This document shows positions 14,878 through 23,277 of a stretch of DNA of 64,000 nt, piece after piece. Source of the stretch: Ardenticatenaceae bacterium (GTDB lineage: Bacteria; Chloroflexota; Anaerolineae; Promineifilales; Promineifilaceae); NCBI GenBank assembly GCA_020634245.1, contig JACKCC010000015.1:216807-280806 (forward strand), written 5' to 3'. The position numbers were made by a program, and so were the translations under genes. The notes under the pieces are model-generated. The model did not search any database and was not told the origin of the DNA. It saw only the letters and a program-made list of their open reading frames with translations. Each line of letters starts with the position of its first letter. Position 1 is the stretch's first letter.

Positions 14878-16515
14878 CTAAGGCAGTGCCTGACCTGTTC
14901 GCAAATAGCTGCCGCGTCCGGTTCCCCAGAGGATGTGAGCGTTGACTGTACCGGGTAAATCGTAGGCAACCAGTCCGGTGTAGGCGGTGCTTACCACGAT
15001 TTCGTAATCGGCATCGTTGTCGATGTTGGCGATAGTGGGCGCGGATAGTGCGCCATCCCACGATTGACTGCTGCGGGGCAGCGTGATGCGATGCAGCAGT
15101 GAACCGTCCCAATTAAGGATGATCAATTCGCCGGCCCGACTGCTGCCGATTTGTGTCCAGGTGTTGAAGATGACTTCTGCTTTGCCGTTGTTGTCCAGAT
15201 CAACGACAATGGGTTCTGAGGCAAAACGGATGATACCTTCGCCAGCCTGAGTGACTTCGTAAGGCCAGGTTCCGTGTTCTGTTTTGTCCAGCCAGTAGGC
15301 ATGGATACGGCCATCATACGAAGCATACAAAATCTCCAGAAAGCCATCCCCATCCAAATCGGCAGCAACCGGGTTGGGCTGTACCGTTTCGATGACGTTG
15401 TAATTTTCCGAAAGCGGTCCGGCGTGGCTGTCGGGGATGGGCAGGACAGTCCAGTTGTAGCCATTGCCAGACCAGCGTGTGCGATCAACGTTGAGGATGT
15501 AGGGCAGTTGGTACAGACTGGTGTACGGACTGGTGCGGCAGTCGTACTGGTTGCCGATAATAATGATTTCCAGTGTGCCATCGTGGTTAACGTCGGCAAA
15601 GGTCGGGGCGCTGTCGGCGAAGTTGGGGCGTGGTTCCAAAGGATCGCCCGGATCACATTGGGCATAACCGCGCAAATCGACTTCGTGGCTTAAATGGAAG
15701 CCGACCCGCGCCCACGGTTTGTTGAGGCCATAAATCGGGTTGGCGTAGATGGGCGTGGCGTCATCGTTGTAGCCGACGACGTAATGGGTGTCGTTGGGGC
15801 CAATCATTTCGGAACGGCCGTCTTTGTCCAAATCAGCTAATCCCACATTCTCGTTAAAACAGCCGGCAGCAAATCCATTTGTCAGGTCGTCTGGGTAATG
15901 TACCGGCCAATTGGGATGGTAATTGCTGCCGGTGTGGTTAAACAGGAACCATTGATCATCAGATCGTGTGGAGCAAACCAGGATTTCCAAATCATTGTTG
16001 CCGTCCACATCGTCTACCGCCAGACTACGTAGTTCATTGCCTGGGGTTACCTGCTTGGGCCAGCCGCTGTAGGCAGTTCCGTTGGCATTTAGTACGGAAA
16101 GGTAGCCATCGCCATAAGCCGAGACAATTTCCAGGCTGCTATTGTTGTCTACATCGGCGACGACGACGCCTGGCCAACTGCGGTTGGAGCCGCCGGGACT
16201 GGCCACGACCCATTGGTCGCTGCCAGTCTCACCGTTGACGACAACCACTCGATAATCGACGCCAATTACTTCTGGTTTGCTGTCGCCGTCTAAATCAGCG
16301 ACGGCGGGGGAGGCGTACCAGCCGGTGCGGCACCAGGTTGTCTGGCAGCCGCCCTTTTGCCATTTCAGGGTAGGCGCGCTGATTGGATTGAAGACAATGG
16401 GCAGATAAATATCGGTGTCGGCTTCAGGGCTGGCTGTGGAAATGGACGGATTGAGAGCGGCTGCCAGAGCCAAAAGCAGTATCAGCAGTATCAAAAAAGG
16501 GGCAAATTTGGACAT
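14878..16515 (-). CDS. Secreted FG-GAP/VCBS repeat protein
   Basis: A 545-residue protein with a Sec signal peptide (hydrophobic ILLILLLALAAAL, then a small-residue cleavage region near 'STASPEA'). The mature part repeats units of the form 'PAVADLDGDSKPEVIGVD', 'GVVVADVDNNSSLEIVSA', 'PVAADLDGDGFLEILYA' and 'PIVVDLDNNGKAEVIF'. These are FG-GAP calcium-binding blades of a beta-propeller; about seven are visible. Such proteins are usually extracellular and adhesive or polysaccharide-associated. No catalytic motif is seen. An AGGAG lies 11 bases before the ATG, a somewhat long spacing. Confidence 0.88.
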   Translation of the reverse strand: MSKFAPFLILLILLLALAAALNPSISTASPEADTDIYLPIVFNPISAPTLKWQKGGCQTTWCRTGWYASPAVADLDGDSKPEVIGVDYRVVVVNGETGSDQWVVASPGGSNRSWPGVVVADVDNNSSLEIVSAYGDGYLSVLNANGTAYSGWPKQVTPGNELRSLAVDDVDGNNDLEILVCSTRSDDQWFLFNHTGSNYHPNWPVHYPDDLTNGFAAGCFNENVGLADLDKDGRSEMIGPNDTHYVVGYNDDATPIYANPIYGLNKPWARVGFHLSHEVDLRGYAQCDPGDPLEPRPNFADSAPTFADVNHDGTLEIIIIGNQYDCRTSPYTSLYQLPYILNVDRTRWSGNGYNWTVLPIPDSHAGPLSENYNVIETVQPNPVAADLDGDGFLEILYASYDGRIHAYWLDKTEHGTWPYEVTQAGEGIIRFASEPIVVDLDNNGKAEVIFNTWTQIGSSRAGELIILNWDGSLLHRITLPRSSQSWDGALSAPTIANIDNDADYEIVVSTAYTGLVAYDLPGTVNAHILWGTGRGSYLRTGQALP

Positions 16516-16703
16516 TGTAAATCAATCTCCTGTTGGGTCATATCCGATGTCATTATACGCTTTTTGCGCTGATTTTTGTATTTACCGGCGTTGGCGAACG
16601 GAGTCGTTGGTGAAGATGGGCAGAAAATGGTGCAAAAAAACGGCCGTATCATGGTAAAATGAAAATCATTCGATTCGTTGTTCAAAAAACGGGTATCATA
16701 ATA

Positions 16704-17333
16704 ATGGCGACTCCTGCTCAACCCTTCAATTTAGTCCACTGGCGGCGAACAATCGCTCAAATATATGCATGCGTTCGTGAAGAAAGCACGGCCGATCCGG
16801 GTACGGCCTGGCGTAATTTTCGGGCGGCACGCGACGACTTGTTCAGCTTCCATTCCCAATCTCCGCTGGATGCCGGGCAAAAGGCGGCGTTTACCGGCCT
16901 GTCGTTTTACCCTTACGACCCAATCTGGCGGGTTGTGGGCCGCATTGATCATGAAGTAAAACGGGAAACCTTCGAAATTGATCTGCCAAACGAAGGAATA
17001 TTTGCGTATACCCGCATCGCGCGGGTTTTGTTTGCAATTGATGGTGAGCCGGCCCAATTGAGCCTGTTTTGGGTGGAAGGCTACGGCGGCGGCCTGTTTT
17101 TGCCGTTTAGAGATGTGACCAATAGGCGGCGTACGTATGGAAACGGCCGTTACCTCTACGACACCGTTAAGGGAGTCGACTTAGGGGTCGGCACAGATGA
17201 AATGCTGCTGGATTTTAACTTTGCCTACAATCCGGTCAGTGCCTACAACCAGCGCCGGGCGTGCCCGCCCGTGCCGGAAGAAAACAAGCTGCCTTTTGCC
17301 GTCACGGTGGGGGAAATGGCGTTCACGGCCTGA
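16704..17333 (+). CDS. DUF1684 family protein
   Basis: A 209-residue protein. I prefer the ATG at 16704 (MATPAQPFNLV) over the one at 16659, because the family starts about here, but neither has a clear ribosome-binding site. Family marks are GLSFYPYDPIWRV, 'GGLFLPFRD', GNGRYLYDT and the C-terminal 'DFNFAYNPVSAYN...CPPVPEENKLP'. DUF1684 proteins have no firmly established function. The conserved tail with a single cysteine and several Asn/Tyr residues suggests an active site, but this is inference. It stands alone between oppositely oriented genes. Confidence 0.87.
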   Translation: MATPAQPFNLVHWRRTIAQIYACVREESTADPGTAWRNFRAARDDLFSFHSQSPLDAGQKAAFTGLSFYPYDPIWRVVGRIDHEVKRETFEIDLPNEGIFAYTRIARVLFAIDGEPAQLSLFWVEGYGGGLFLPFRDVTNRRRTYGNGRYLYDTVKGVDLGVGTDEMLLDFNFAYNPVSAYNQRRACPPVPEENKLPFAVTVGEMAFTA

Positions 17334-17441
17334 AATGCACAACATGGCTTTTTGAAGATTCGCGGGGGGAATGTCGTTTCATGCGTCATGCATCATACGT
17401 CACCATAGTCCATTCATCGTTCATCATTCCGCATTCCACAT

Positions 17442-17960
17442 TTAGATAGGCCAGCTTTCTTCCATTCGCAGCAGCCAGGCTTTGGTTGCCAGGCCGCCAG
17501 GTGCACCGAATCCGTGCAGCTTGCCATCGCTGCCCAGGACGCGATGGCAGGGGATGACGAGCGGCATGGGGTTGGTGGCGTTGGCGCGACCGACGGCGCG
17601 AACCGCTTTCGGTTTGCCGATTTGTTGGGCGACATCACGGTAGGTAAGGGTACGGCCGTATTCAATCCCATACACCACGCGCAAAGCAGATGCCTGGAAA
17701 GGTGTCATCACCGACCAATCAATGGCTAAATCGAAACTTGTGCGCTCTTTGTGGAGATATTGCTGAATTTGTTCGGTAACGGCCGTTACCCGCTCCGACT
17801 CTAATTCAGGTGGGCAGCCAGTCAACCGGGCGACTTGTTCCGTAAATTGTTCCGGGTCGTCCCACAGACTAACAGCTACCAGACCGGCATCGGAAACGGC
17901 CGTCCAAATCCGGCCCAGCGGCGACTCTTCCACGGCTCCCATCCAGGTTTGTCTACCCAT
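17442..17960 (-). CDS. ogt: Methylated-DNA--protein-cysteine methyltransferase
   Basis: Repairs O6-alkylguanine by moving the alkyl group to its own cysteine. The protein has 172 residues. The active-site motif is PCHRV, preceded by the helix-turn-helix and 'RAVGRANATNPMPLVI' stretch. GKLHGFGAPGGLATKAWLL follows, as in Ogt/MGMT. The N-terminal half (about residues 1-85) is the usual ribonuclease H-like domain. There is no Ada regulatory domain. The start may be Met1 or Met7. An ACCGCAAAG repeat lies upstream. Confidence 0.95.
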   Translation of the reverse strand: MGRQTWMGAVEESPLGRIWTAVSDAGLVAVSLWDDPEQFTEQVARLTGCPPELESERVTAVTEQIQQYLHKERTSFDLAIDWSVMTPFQASALRVVYGIEYGRTLTYRDVAQQIGKPKAVRAVGRANATNPMPLVIPCHRVLGSDGKLHGFGAPGGLATKAWLLRMEESWPI

Positions 17961-17979
17961 ATTTCATTCTCTGATTTCT

Positions 17980-18046
17980 ACCGCAAAGGACGCCAAGCCC
18001 GCAAAGTTTTTTAGTTTTTCTTTGCGACCTTTGCGTACTTTGCGGT
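17980..18046. repeat. ACCGCAAAG-type hairpin repeat
   Basis: ACCGCAAAGGACGCCAAG and CCTTTGCGTACTTTGCGGT form an imperfect inverted repeat between ogt and the upstream SPOUT gene. It touches the stop codon of the SPOUT methyltransferase. Same family as 4574-4644 and 61933-62000. Confidence 0.82.
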
Positions 18047-18711
18047 TAGATATTTTTGCCTAGGCCGTTCGTGCTTAAGTTAAAGCGGATGGCGTAGGCA
18101 GCGATGCCAAAAGCTGTGGCTACATTGAGCGATTTTTTCTGCCCTTGCATGGGAATGCGCAAAATGCGATCGCAGCGGGCCAGGATTTCGGGATCAATAC
18201 CGGCCAGTTCATTGCCTACAACCAGGACGACAGGCGTCCCGTCGGGCACTTCTGGTACGGCAAATAAAGGGGCGGCTTGCAGGCTGTCCTCAACCGCCCA
18301 TAGCTGGCAGCCTTGTTTTTGTAGGGTTACGGCCGTATCCAATCCATTCCGGTACTGCGACCAGGGGACAGCCAATTCCGCGCCCAGCGCCGTCTTGGCT
18401 GTTTTGGGATGGTCCGGCGGCGGCGTAATGCCACACAAATGCAAATGGCGCAGCCCGGCCCCGTCGGCGGTGCGGAAAATGGAGCCGACGTTGTAGACGC
18501 TGCGGATGTTGTCCAGCAGAGCTTCAACGATGGGGCCATTAGGGGTGGTGGTGGGTAACGGCCGTTGCCACTGTGCATAATCGGCCGCCCATTGAGTCGG
18601 AGCGCCACAGAGCGGGCATAACTCCCCGGTCTGGCGGTCATTGGTCACCGGAAACCGAAAACGGCAGGACGGCCGTTCACATTGTCTCAGGTGGAAACGA
18701 ATTGGATTCAT
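18046..18711 (-). CDS. SpoU/TrmH-family RNA 2'-O-methyltransferase with N-terminal zinc ribbon
   Basis: A 221-residue SPOUT methyltransferase that modifies RNA ribose using S-adenosylmethionine. Motif 1 is NIRSVYNVGSIFRTADG, motif 2 is VLVVGNELAGIDPEIL and motif 3 is 'IPMQGQKKSLNVATAFGI', which form the knotted cofactor site. The first 40 residues contain paired cysteines (CERPSC and CPLCG), suggesting a small zinc ribbon that may help bind RNA. The target RNA cannot be told. The start lies 35 bases inside the upstream gluconokinase-like gene, pointing to translational coupling. Confidence 0.9.
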   Translation of the reverse strand: MNPIRFHLRQCERPSCRFRFPVTNDRQTGELCPLCGAPTQWAADYAQWQRPLPTTTPNGPIVEALLDNIRSVYNVGSIFRTADGAGLRHLHLCGITPPPDHPKTAKTALGAELAVPWSQYRNGLDTAVTLQKQGCQLWAVEDSLQAAPLFAVPEVPDGTPVVLVVGNELAGIDPEILARCDRILRIPMQGQKKSLNVATAFGIAAYAIRFNLSTNGLGKNI

Positions 18712-19219
18712 GCGGTTTGGTCAGCGAAAATTCTTTGAGGATTCTCTTGATGATAGTTTTAGGCGGTTCGTCGGCCTCGATGGTTAAAACCCCTTCCGGC
18801 TCCTCCAACGCTTCATACTGGCTGGCGACAATATTGGCTTTCACGAGTTGGCCCAATCGCTGCCGCAGCCGGGCGCCAATGAGAGTCGGGCTGCCCTTCA
18901 AATAGACAAAGACCGCGCTCTCATTGCCTACTAAAAGCGTATCCCGGTATGATTGCTTTAAGGCGGAACAGGCCAAAACAGCATGCTGGCCTTGTTGGAT
19001 ATGTTTATGGATCAGCTTGTTGAGTGTTTCCAGCCACGGCTGACGATCTTCATCAGTAAGAGGAATGCCTTCGTTGATTTTGTCGATATTAGCCTGGGGA
19101 TGGAAATCAGCGCCATTGTAAAAAACCCAGCCCAGTTCTTCGGCCAGCTCCTCGCCGATTTCAATTTTGCCTACGCCGATGACGCCCATCAAAATGATTA
19201 CGTTTGGTTTTTTATTCAT
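18677..19219 (-). CDS. Gluconokinase-like P-loop protein with altered Walker A
   Basis: A 180-residue protein of the thermoresistant gluconokinase (GntK) family, which phosphorylates gluconate. Recognisable stretches are GADFHPQANIDKINEGIPL, DEDRQPWLETLN, 'VLACSALKQSYRD' and SQYEALEEPEG. The Walker A, normally GVSGSGKT/S, reads GVIGVGKIEIG. Ile therefore replaces the Ser/Thr that coordinates Mg2+, and further residues differ (RLGQLVKA for the usual R-x-GHFM). Either the kinase is inactive or the gene is decaying. The reading frame is intact and overlaps the SPOUT gene by 35 bases. No gluconate transporter is nearby. Confidence 0.8.
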   Translation of the reverse strand: MNKKPNVIILMGVIGVGKIEIGEELAEELGWVFYNGADFHPQANIDKINEGIPLTDEDRQPWLETLNKLIHKHIQQGQHAVLACSALKQSYRDTLLVGNESAVFVYLKGSPTLIGARLRQRLGQLVKANIVASQYEALEEPEGVLTIEADEPPKTIIKRILKEFSLTKPHESNSFPPETM

Positions 19220-19234
19220 GGCTTTATCCTTCCC

Positions 19235-19726
19235 CTATATGATAACCGGACTCCGCCGTTCCAGGAACAATGTGTCCCGCCAGACGCCGTGTAGTTGGGC
19301 GATGCGTTCGCGGCGGCCAACTACATGGAAGCCGCAGGCCAGGTGCAGCGCCAGACTGGCCTCGTTTTCCGGGAAGAGGCTGGCCTGGAGTGTCCAGATA
19401 TTATCTTGCTCAGAGGCGGCGACCAATGTTTGCAGCAGGGCTTTGCCGATGCCCTGGCTGCGGGCGGCGGTGGCGATATACACACTGACTTCGGCTACGC
19501 CCTGGTAGACACAGCGGCTGGAAACCGGGCTAAGCGCTGCCCAACCAATGACCTGCCCATCCTGCCGGGCAACGAGCCGATTCGCAGCCAGATGGCCGGC
19601 ATCCCATTTTTCCCAGGAGGGTACGGCCGTTTCAAATGTCGCCATCCCCGTTTCAATCCCTTCCCGGTAAATGGCCAGCACCGCATTTTGGTCATCGGCA
19701 CGCATAGATTCAATAACGAAATCCAT
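19235..19726 (-). CDS. Phosphinothricin acetyltransferase-like GNAT
   Basis: A 163-residue protein; ATG at 19726 is chosen over the adjacent TTG codon. The N-terminal MRADDQNAVLAIYREGI plus 'GMATFETAVPSWEKWD' and the coenzyme A motif RSQGIGKALLQTLV identify the PAT/YncA branch of GNAT enzymes. These acetylate amino groups of small toxic analogues such as phosphinothricin, or methionine sulfone and sulfoximine. ASLFPENEASLALHLACGF matches motif B. It sits between a gluconokinase-like gene and another GNAT gene, all leftward, but no common pathway is evident. Confidence 0.9.
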   Translation of the reverse strand: MDFVIESMRADDQNAVLAIYREGIETGMATFETAVPSWEKWDAGHLAANRLVARQDGQVIGWAALSPVSSRCVYQGVAEVSVYIATAARSQGIGKALLQTLVAASEQDNIWTLQASLFPENEASLALHLACGFHVVGRRERIAQLHGVWRDTLFLERRSPVII

Positions 19727-19758
19727 CAAATATCCTCATATGATTTGAGTTTTCATGC

Positions 19759-20235
19759 TCATTGACCCTGATGCGGATGTGGGCGTTGAATGATGAGATA
19801 ATTTTCCGGGTGGGGATGGTTTTCGAAACCGAACTGCCGGTAAAGTCCATGAGCGTCCCGGGTGTTCAGTGAAAATCGGCGCAGCCCTTGCAGTTCAGGA
19901 TGGGACAGGATGGTTTGCACCAGCCATTTGCCCAACCCTTGCCCGCGAAACGGCCGTAACACAAACACATCCGCCAGATATGCAAACGTTGTAAAATCGG
20001 AGATGACGCGGGCGAAACCGGCTTGCTGCGCCCCGGCGTACAGCCCAAAACAAAGGGAATATTGCATTTGCCGAGCGACTCTCTCCCGCGCCACACCTGG
20101 CGACCAATACGATTCGTTGGCTAAAAAATCATGGACCACATCCAGATTCAGCCGTGCCGGATCGGTACTGATTTGAAAACCGTCCCGTTCATATTCCTGA
20201 ATGGGGAAAAGATGGTTGATGGTTTCAGGTGTCAT
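19759..20235 (-). CDS. GNAT-family N-acetyltransferase
   Basis: A 158-residue single-domain acetyltransferase. The coenzyme A-binding motif is RPFRGQGLGKWLVQTIL, preceded by 'YLADVFVLRP', and followed by RRFSLNTRDAHGLYRQFGF, in which the final GF is typical. The substrate is unknown. It is separated by 32 bases from the PAT-like gene downstream and has a stretch of GTGTCA-type repeats upstream. Confidence 0.88.
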   Translation of the reverse strand: MTPETINHLFPIQEYERDGFQISTDPARLNLDVVHDFLANESYWSPGVARERVARQMQYSLCFGLYAGAQQAGFARVISDFTTFAYLADVFVLRPFRGQGLGKWLVQTILSHPELQGLRRFSLNTRDAHGLYRQFGFENHPHPENYLIIQRPHPHQGQ

Positions 20236-20259
20236 GGGTCAAGTGTCAGGTGTCACGCA

Positions 20260-20826
20260 TCACGCATCACGCGCCACGTCTTCGTACCAGTACGCTCCAG
20301 TAAAATCGTCGGCTACTTTTTTCTGCTTGCCGCTCCATGCGTCGATGTTGATGCGGTAAACGGCCGTTCGTTTCAACTCTTCCGGCATAATGGGGCGGTA
20401 ATCCTGGCCCGGTTTTAGATGCGGGGCGTATTTGTCCAGCAGCAGCTGCAGGCCGTGTTCCGCTTCAACCGGATCGTCGATGAGTACGGCCGTGCCAAAA
20501 ACCATCACACCAGAATACTCCACACTAAATTCCAGCGCCTCTTTTGCCGGCAGCAACCGCCCCATTTCACTAATTGTAAAGCAGATTGGGCCATCATTCT
20601 CAACATTGCTGCGGGTGCGTCCTACACGAGCCGTGTGCATGTAAATGGCATGAGCCGCTTCATCATAAGCAAATAGGTTGCTGTTCAAAAAAGGCTGTCC
20701 TTCGGAAACTGTGGCCAGTGTTCCCACAGCCGCCCGGTGCAAAAAAGCTCGAATCCAGGCTTCATCTGTCACCGCCCGATCCTGGCGGCGTACATGTGTA
20801 ATGGGTCTGTCATTCACATCTGTCAT
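20260..20826 (-). CDS. Pyridoxamine 5'-phosphate oxidase-fold flavoprotein
   Basis: A 188-residue FMN-binding split-barrel protein. AGGAG stands before the ATG. The family pattern is 'GTLATVSEGQPFLNSNLFAYD', then 'AIYMHTARVGRTRSNVEND' and 'CFTISEMGRLLPA', close to the NimA/pyridoxamine oxidase-related group. Such proteins bind FMN or F420 and reduce small molecules; some detoxify nitroimidazoles. A C-terminal 'DAWSGKQKKVADDF' is characteristic of this group. The substrate is not known. Confidence 0.88.
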   Translation of the reverse strand: MTDVNDRPITHVRRQDRAVTDEAWIRAFLHRAAVGTLATVSEGQPFLNSNLFAYDEAAHAIYMHTARVGRTRSNVENDGPICFTISEMGRLLPAKEALEFSVEYSGVMVFGTAVLIDDPVEAEHGLQLLLDKYAPHLKPGQDYRPIMPEELKRTAVYRINIDAWSGKQKKVADDFTGAYWYEDVARDA

Positions 20827-20999
20827 TTAATACTCCTGTAAAGATATCTAACCACAGATACCGATTTTGTTCTGGAAAAGGGTTAATCTGACATTTTGCA
20901 GTGCCTTGAGCTTACAAGTTTGCCGGTTTGCATGTGGCAGACCTTTTCTGGTGAAAGTACTTGCAAACTTGCCTACTTGCAGACTTGCCACCTGATAAA
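20827..20999. other. Intergenic repeats of the ACTTGC type
   Basis: No gene is supported. The stretch contains direct and inverted copies of ACTTGCAAACTTGCC and a 'TTTGCCGGTTTGCATG' word, similar to words near 35780-35820 and 51945-51985. Confidence 0.45.
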
Positions 21000-21323
21000 T
21001 CAGTGACCGGTTTCGGCTGGGGCGAAAAAGACCAGGGTAATAAGGTCTTCAGTAATGAAATGAAAAAAATGCTCAACTTTGGCGGGCACAAACACGAGCG
21101 TGCCTGGATTAACAGAACGATCGTCGCCGGCGACATTGATAACGCCTTTACCCTGAATGATGTAATACAACTCATCCTGAGCATGTGGCTTTTGCCGGTC
21201 AACATCTCCGGCATTGAGCCGGTATATGCCCACACTCATCGACGTTTGCCGGATAAATTCCAGATAAGGACGGCTTTCTTTTTGTTGCTGCAAAATCAAT
21301 TGTTCAATTTCAAATGCCTGCAT
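21000..21323 (-). CDS. Small cupin-domain protein
   Basis: A 107-residue single cupin. The ATG at 21323 has AAGGAAG upstream; the open frame extends further but lacks a site. Cupin motif 1 is KPHAQDELYYIIQGKGVI and motif 2 is GTLVFVPAKVEHFFHF. The expected metal ligands His, Glu and His are present. Small cupins range from sugar isomerases to dioxygenases and sensors, so no activity is assigned. It lies just downstream of azlD on the same strand, 14 bases away, and may be cotranscribed with azlCD. Confidence 0.85.
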   Translation of the reverse strand: MQAFEIEQLILQQQKESRPYLEFIRQTSMSVGIYRLNAGDVDRQKPHAQDELYYIIQGKGVINVAGDDRSVNPGTLVFVPAKVEHFFHFITEDLITLVFFAPAETGH

Positions 21324-21337
21324 AGGAACTTCCTTAA

Positions 21338-21649
21338 TCACAAAATTTGTAAGAGCCAAAGAGCAGCCATACCGATGGCAATCGTCCACAAAACATTTTT
21401 GGTGCGCCAGGCCACGATCATGGCTAACAAACCGGCCAGCAGCCGATCATTGCCTAATGATACATCCAACTGGCCTCCCGGTTGTAACAATTCAGGAAAA
21501 ATAATAGCCGACAATACGGCCGGCGGAACGAAGCGCAAAGCTTGTTTTAGCTTGGTGGGTATTTCTACTTTTTCTAATAATACGATCATCGACAGGCGAA
21601 TGCCATACGTGATAATGCCCATGCCGATGATGACGAGCCACAAATTCAT
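21338..21649 (-). CDS. azlD: AzlD-family branched-chain amino acid exporter subunit
   Basis: A 103-residue membrane protein with about four hydrophobic segments, from MNLWLVIIGMGIITYGIRL to the C-terminal IAIGMAALWLLQIL. The motif 'RFVPPAVLSAIIFPELL' is typical of AzlD. The true start is the ATG at 21649, which overlaps the stop of azlC by ATGA. AzlC and AzlD together export branched-chain amino acids and analogues. The gene order azlC-azlD is conserved in many bacteria. Confidence 0.93.
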   Translation of the reverse strand: MNLWLVIIGMGIITYGIRLSMIVLLEKVEIPTKLKQALRFVPPAVLSAIIFPELLQPGGQLDVSLGNDRLLAGLLAMIVAWRTKNVLWTIAIGMAALWLLQIL

Positions 21650-22377
21650 AGTACCTCTTGTTGGGGTTGGGGTGAATTTTCTAGCCAGACGCCGACGGCA
21701 ATGCCGGTGAGTGCCGCAGCCATCAGGCCCAATTTGAAGGGCAGCGCATAGGTAACGACGGCCACCAATCCGGCGGAAAGGGCAGCTCCGGCGTGCGGCC
21801 GGTCGGTTAAAACGGGTACGACCAGGCCAATGAACGTCAGGGCCAGGGTGAAGTCCAGTGACCAACTGGCCGGGACTTGCGCGCCGAGAAAAATGCCAAC
21901 GGCCGTGCTCACTTGCCAGGTTGTCCATAATGTTAAACCCGCGCCCAGAAAAAAGAAATGTTGGTAATCACTTCGCCGCGTCTTGTCGTCGTAATGCAAA
22001 ATTGTCACCGCATAGGCTTCATCGGTGAGCAGGTAGGCCAGCAGCCAGCGCCAGGGTGCAGAGAGGTGGCGGACATGCGACGTCAGCGAGGCGCTGTACA
22101 GCATGTGCCGCAAATTAACGACGAAGGTGGTCAGCAGCAAAACGACTGCTGGCGTACCCAAACCGATGAGCTGGGCGGCAATGAATTGGGCCGATCCGGC
22201 AAAAACGATGGACGACATGGCCTGGGCTTGGGCGGGCGGCAGCCCGGCGGCAATGGCCAAAACGCCATAAATCATGCCAAAAGGGATGACGCCCAGGGTG
22301 ATAGGCAGCTCGGCCCGAATGCCGCGGCTTAATTCGCGTAGTTTTTCGGAAGGTAAATATTGCTTCGCTGTGAACAT
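21646..22377 (-). CDS. azlC: AzlC-family branched-chain amino acid exporter
   Basis: A 243-residue multi-spanning membrane protein, the large subunit of the AzlCD exporter. Family marks are GVIPFGMIYGVLAIAAGL, 'SSIVFAGSAQFIAAQLI', FVVNLRHMLYSASL and 'LLTDEAYAVT'. I prefer the ATG at 22377; the GTG eight codons earlier lies in the arm of an inverted repeat. A second, broken azlC lies directly upstream, so this copy is probably the working one. Expression together with azlD is expected from the four-base overlap. Confidence 0.93.
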   Translation of the reverse strand: MFTAKQYLPSEKLRELSRGIRAELPITLGVIPFGMIYGVLAIAAGLPPAQAQAMSSIVFAGSAQFIAAQLIGLGTPAVVLLLTTFVVNLRHMLYSASLTSHVRHLSAPWRWLLAYLLTDEAYAVTILHYDDKTRRSDYQHFFFLGAGLTLWTTWQVSTAVGIFLGAQVPASWSLDFTLALTFIGLVVPVLTDRPHAGAALSAGLVAVVTYALPFKLGLMAAALTGIAVGVWLENSPQPQQEVL

Positions 22378-22388
22378 TTGCGTTTTGG

Positions 22389-22451
22389 AGGTGACAGGCA
22401 CTTGTTGAGTGGTTTTTTGGGAAAAGGCGTTTCAGAAAGTGTCTGTCACCT
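22389..22451. repeat. Inverted repeat AGGTGACAGGCACTT / AAGTGTCTGTCACCT
   Basis: Two 15-base arms with one mismatch, separated by about 33 bases, lie exactly between azlC and the remnant azlC copy. It is a diverged member of the AGTGCCTGGCAC family. Confidence 0.75.
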
Positions 22452-22459
22452 GACTTGTT

Positions 22460-23173
22460 TTATTTTTGCCAGGATTCGGCCAGATAGCCAATGAAAATGC
22501 CGGTGAGGGCAGCGATAATCAGGCCCATATTGTAAGGCAGGTCGGCGGCGAGTACGGCCGTTACCCCGGCTGGTCCCCGCTGCGCGGCCGGCCAACTTTG
22601 CGAGAGTGGGGCAAATATGCCAGGTGCCGTCAATGGAACAGCAAAAATCGAGTGACCAACTGGTCAGAAACCTGTGTGCCTAGAAATATGCCAACGGCCG
22701 TACTGACCTTAACGTTGACGCCAGGAGTTACGCCCGCGCCCATGTAGAAAGCAGAAAAACCGTTTGTGCGGCGCGCGCATCCGGGTTTCGGTGAAATGAA
22801 ACATGAGGCTGATGGCGTAGGCCTGATCGGTCAGCAGTAGGCCAGCCAGCCCAGTACGCTGACGCTTTCAAGTAGGCGCAAGGAGGCGCTGTACATCAAA
22901 AAGCGCATTGATGAAAAAAGGTGGAAGTCAGAATGACGGCAGCGGCGCACCGCCGTGGATAAGCTTGTATATAAACAAGTCGCCAGCCCACCCGGCAAAG
23001 ACGATGAGGGACATGCCCATCGCGGGAACGGCTGGTAAATCCAGGGAAACGGCCGTTACGCCAAAAATCATGGCAAAGGGCGCAACGCCAAGCAAAACCG
23101 GCAGTTGGGCTTTGAACCCGGCCGCAAAAGCAGCCTGCGGTGAAGGAGCGGGAAGGGTGTGATTCAAATCCAT
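22460..23173 (-). pseudogene. Degenerate second azlC copy
   Basis: Reading the minus strand in several frames recovers AzlC in order. The N-terminal part is PVLLGVAPFAMIFGVTAVSL with 'MSLIVFAGWAGDLFIYKLI' (81 residues, 23173 to about 22928). Then comes a segment near 22800-22850 resembling LLTDQAYAISLMFHF, then 'VSTAVGIFLGTQVSDQLV' near 22660-22690, and finally GLIIAALTGIFIGYLAESWQK up to a stop at 22460. Several frameshifts and at least one deletion break the frame. It lies head-to-tail with the intact azlC, so it is a decayed tandem duplicate or a second acquisition. ACGGCCGT octamers persist within it. Confidence 0.88.
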
Positions 23174-23277
23174 TCCGCTATTGTCTCAAATTGGGCTTGA
23201 AATGCCAGCCGGATTTGATTTACGGCCGTTTCTGATGTACCGTCTACAAACTCAAGAATTTTCCTGTGGAGGATGAA

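Noticed and set aside
15123..15665. 180-residue minus-strand frame within the FG-GAP gene
   Set aside because: Out of frame with the clear FG-GAP repeats; low-complexity Thr/Pro shadow.
21650..21928. N-terminal extension of azlD (196-residue frame)
   Set aside because: The extension lies wholly within azlC in another frame and is rich in Arg and Pro; the ATG at 21649 overlaps the azlC stop by ATGA, as expected for azlCD.
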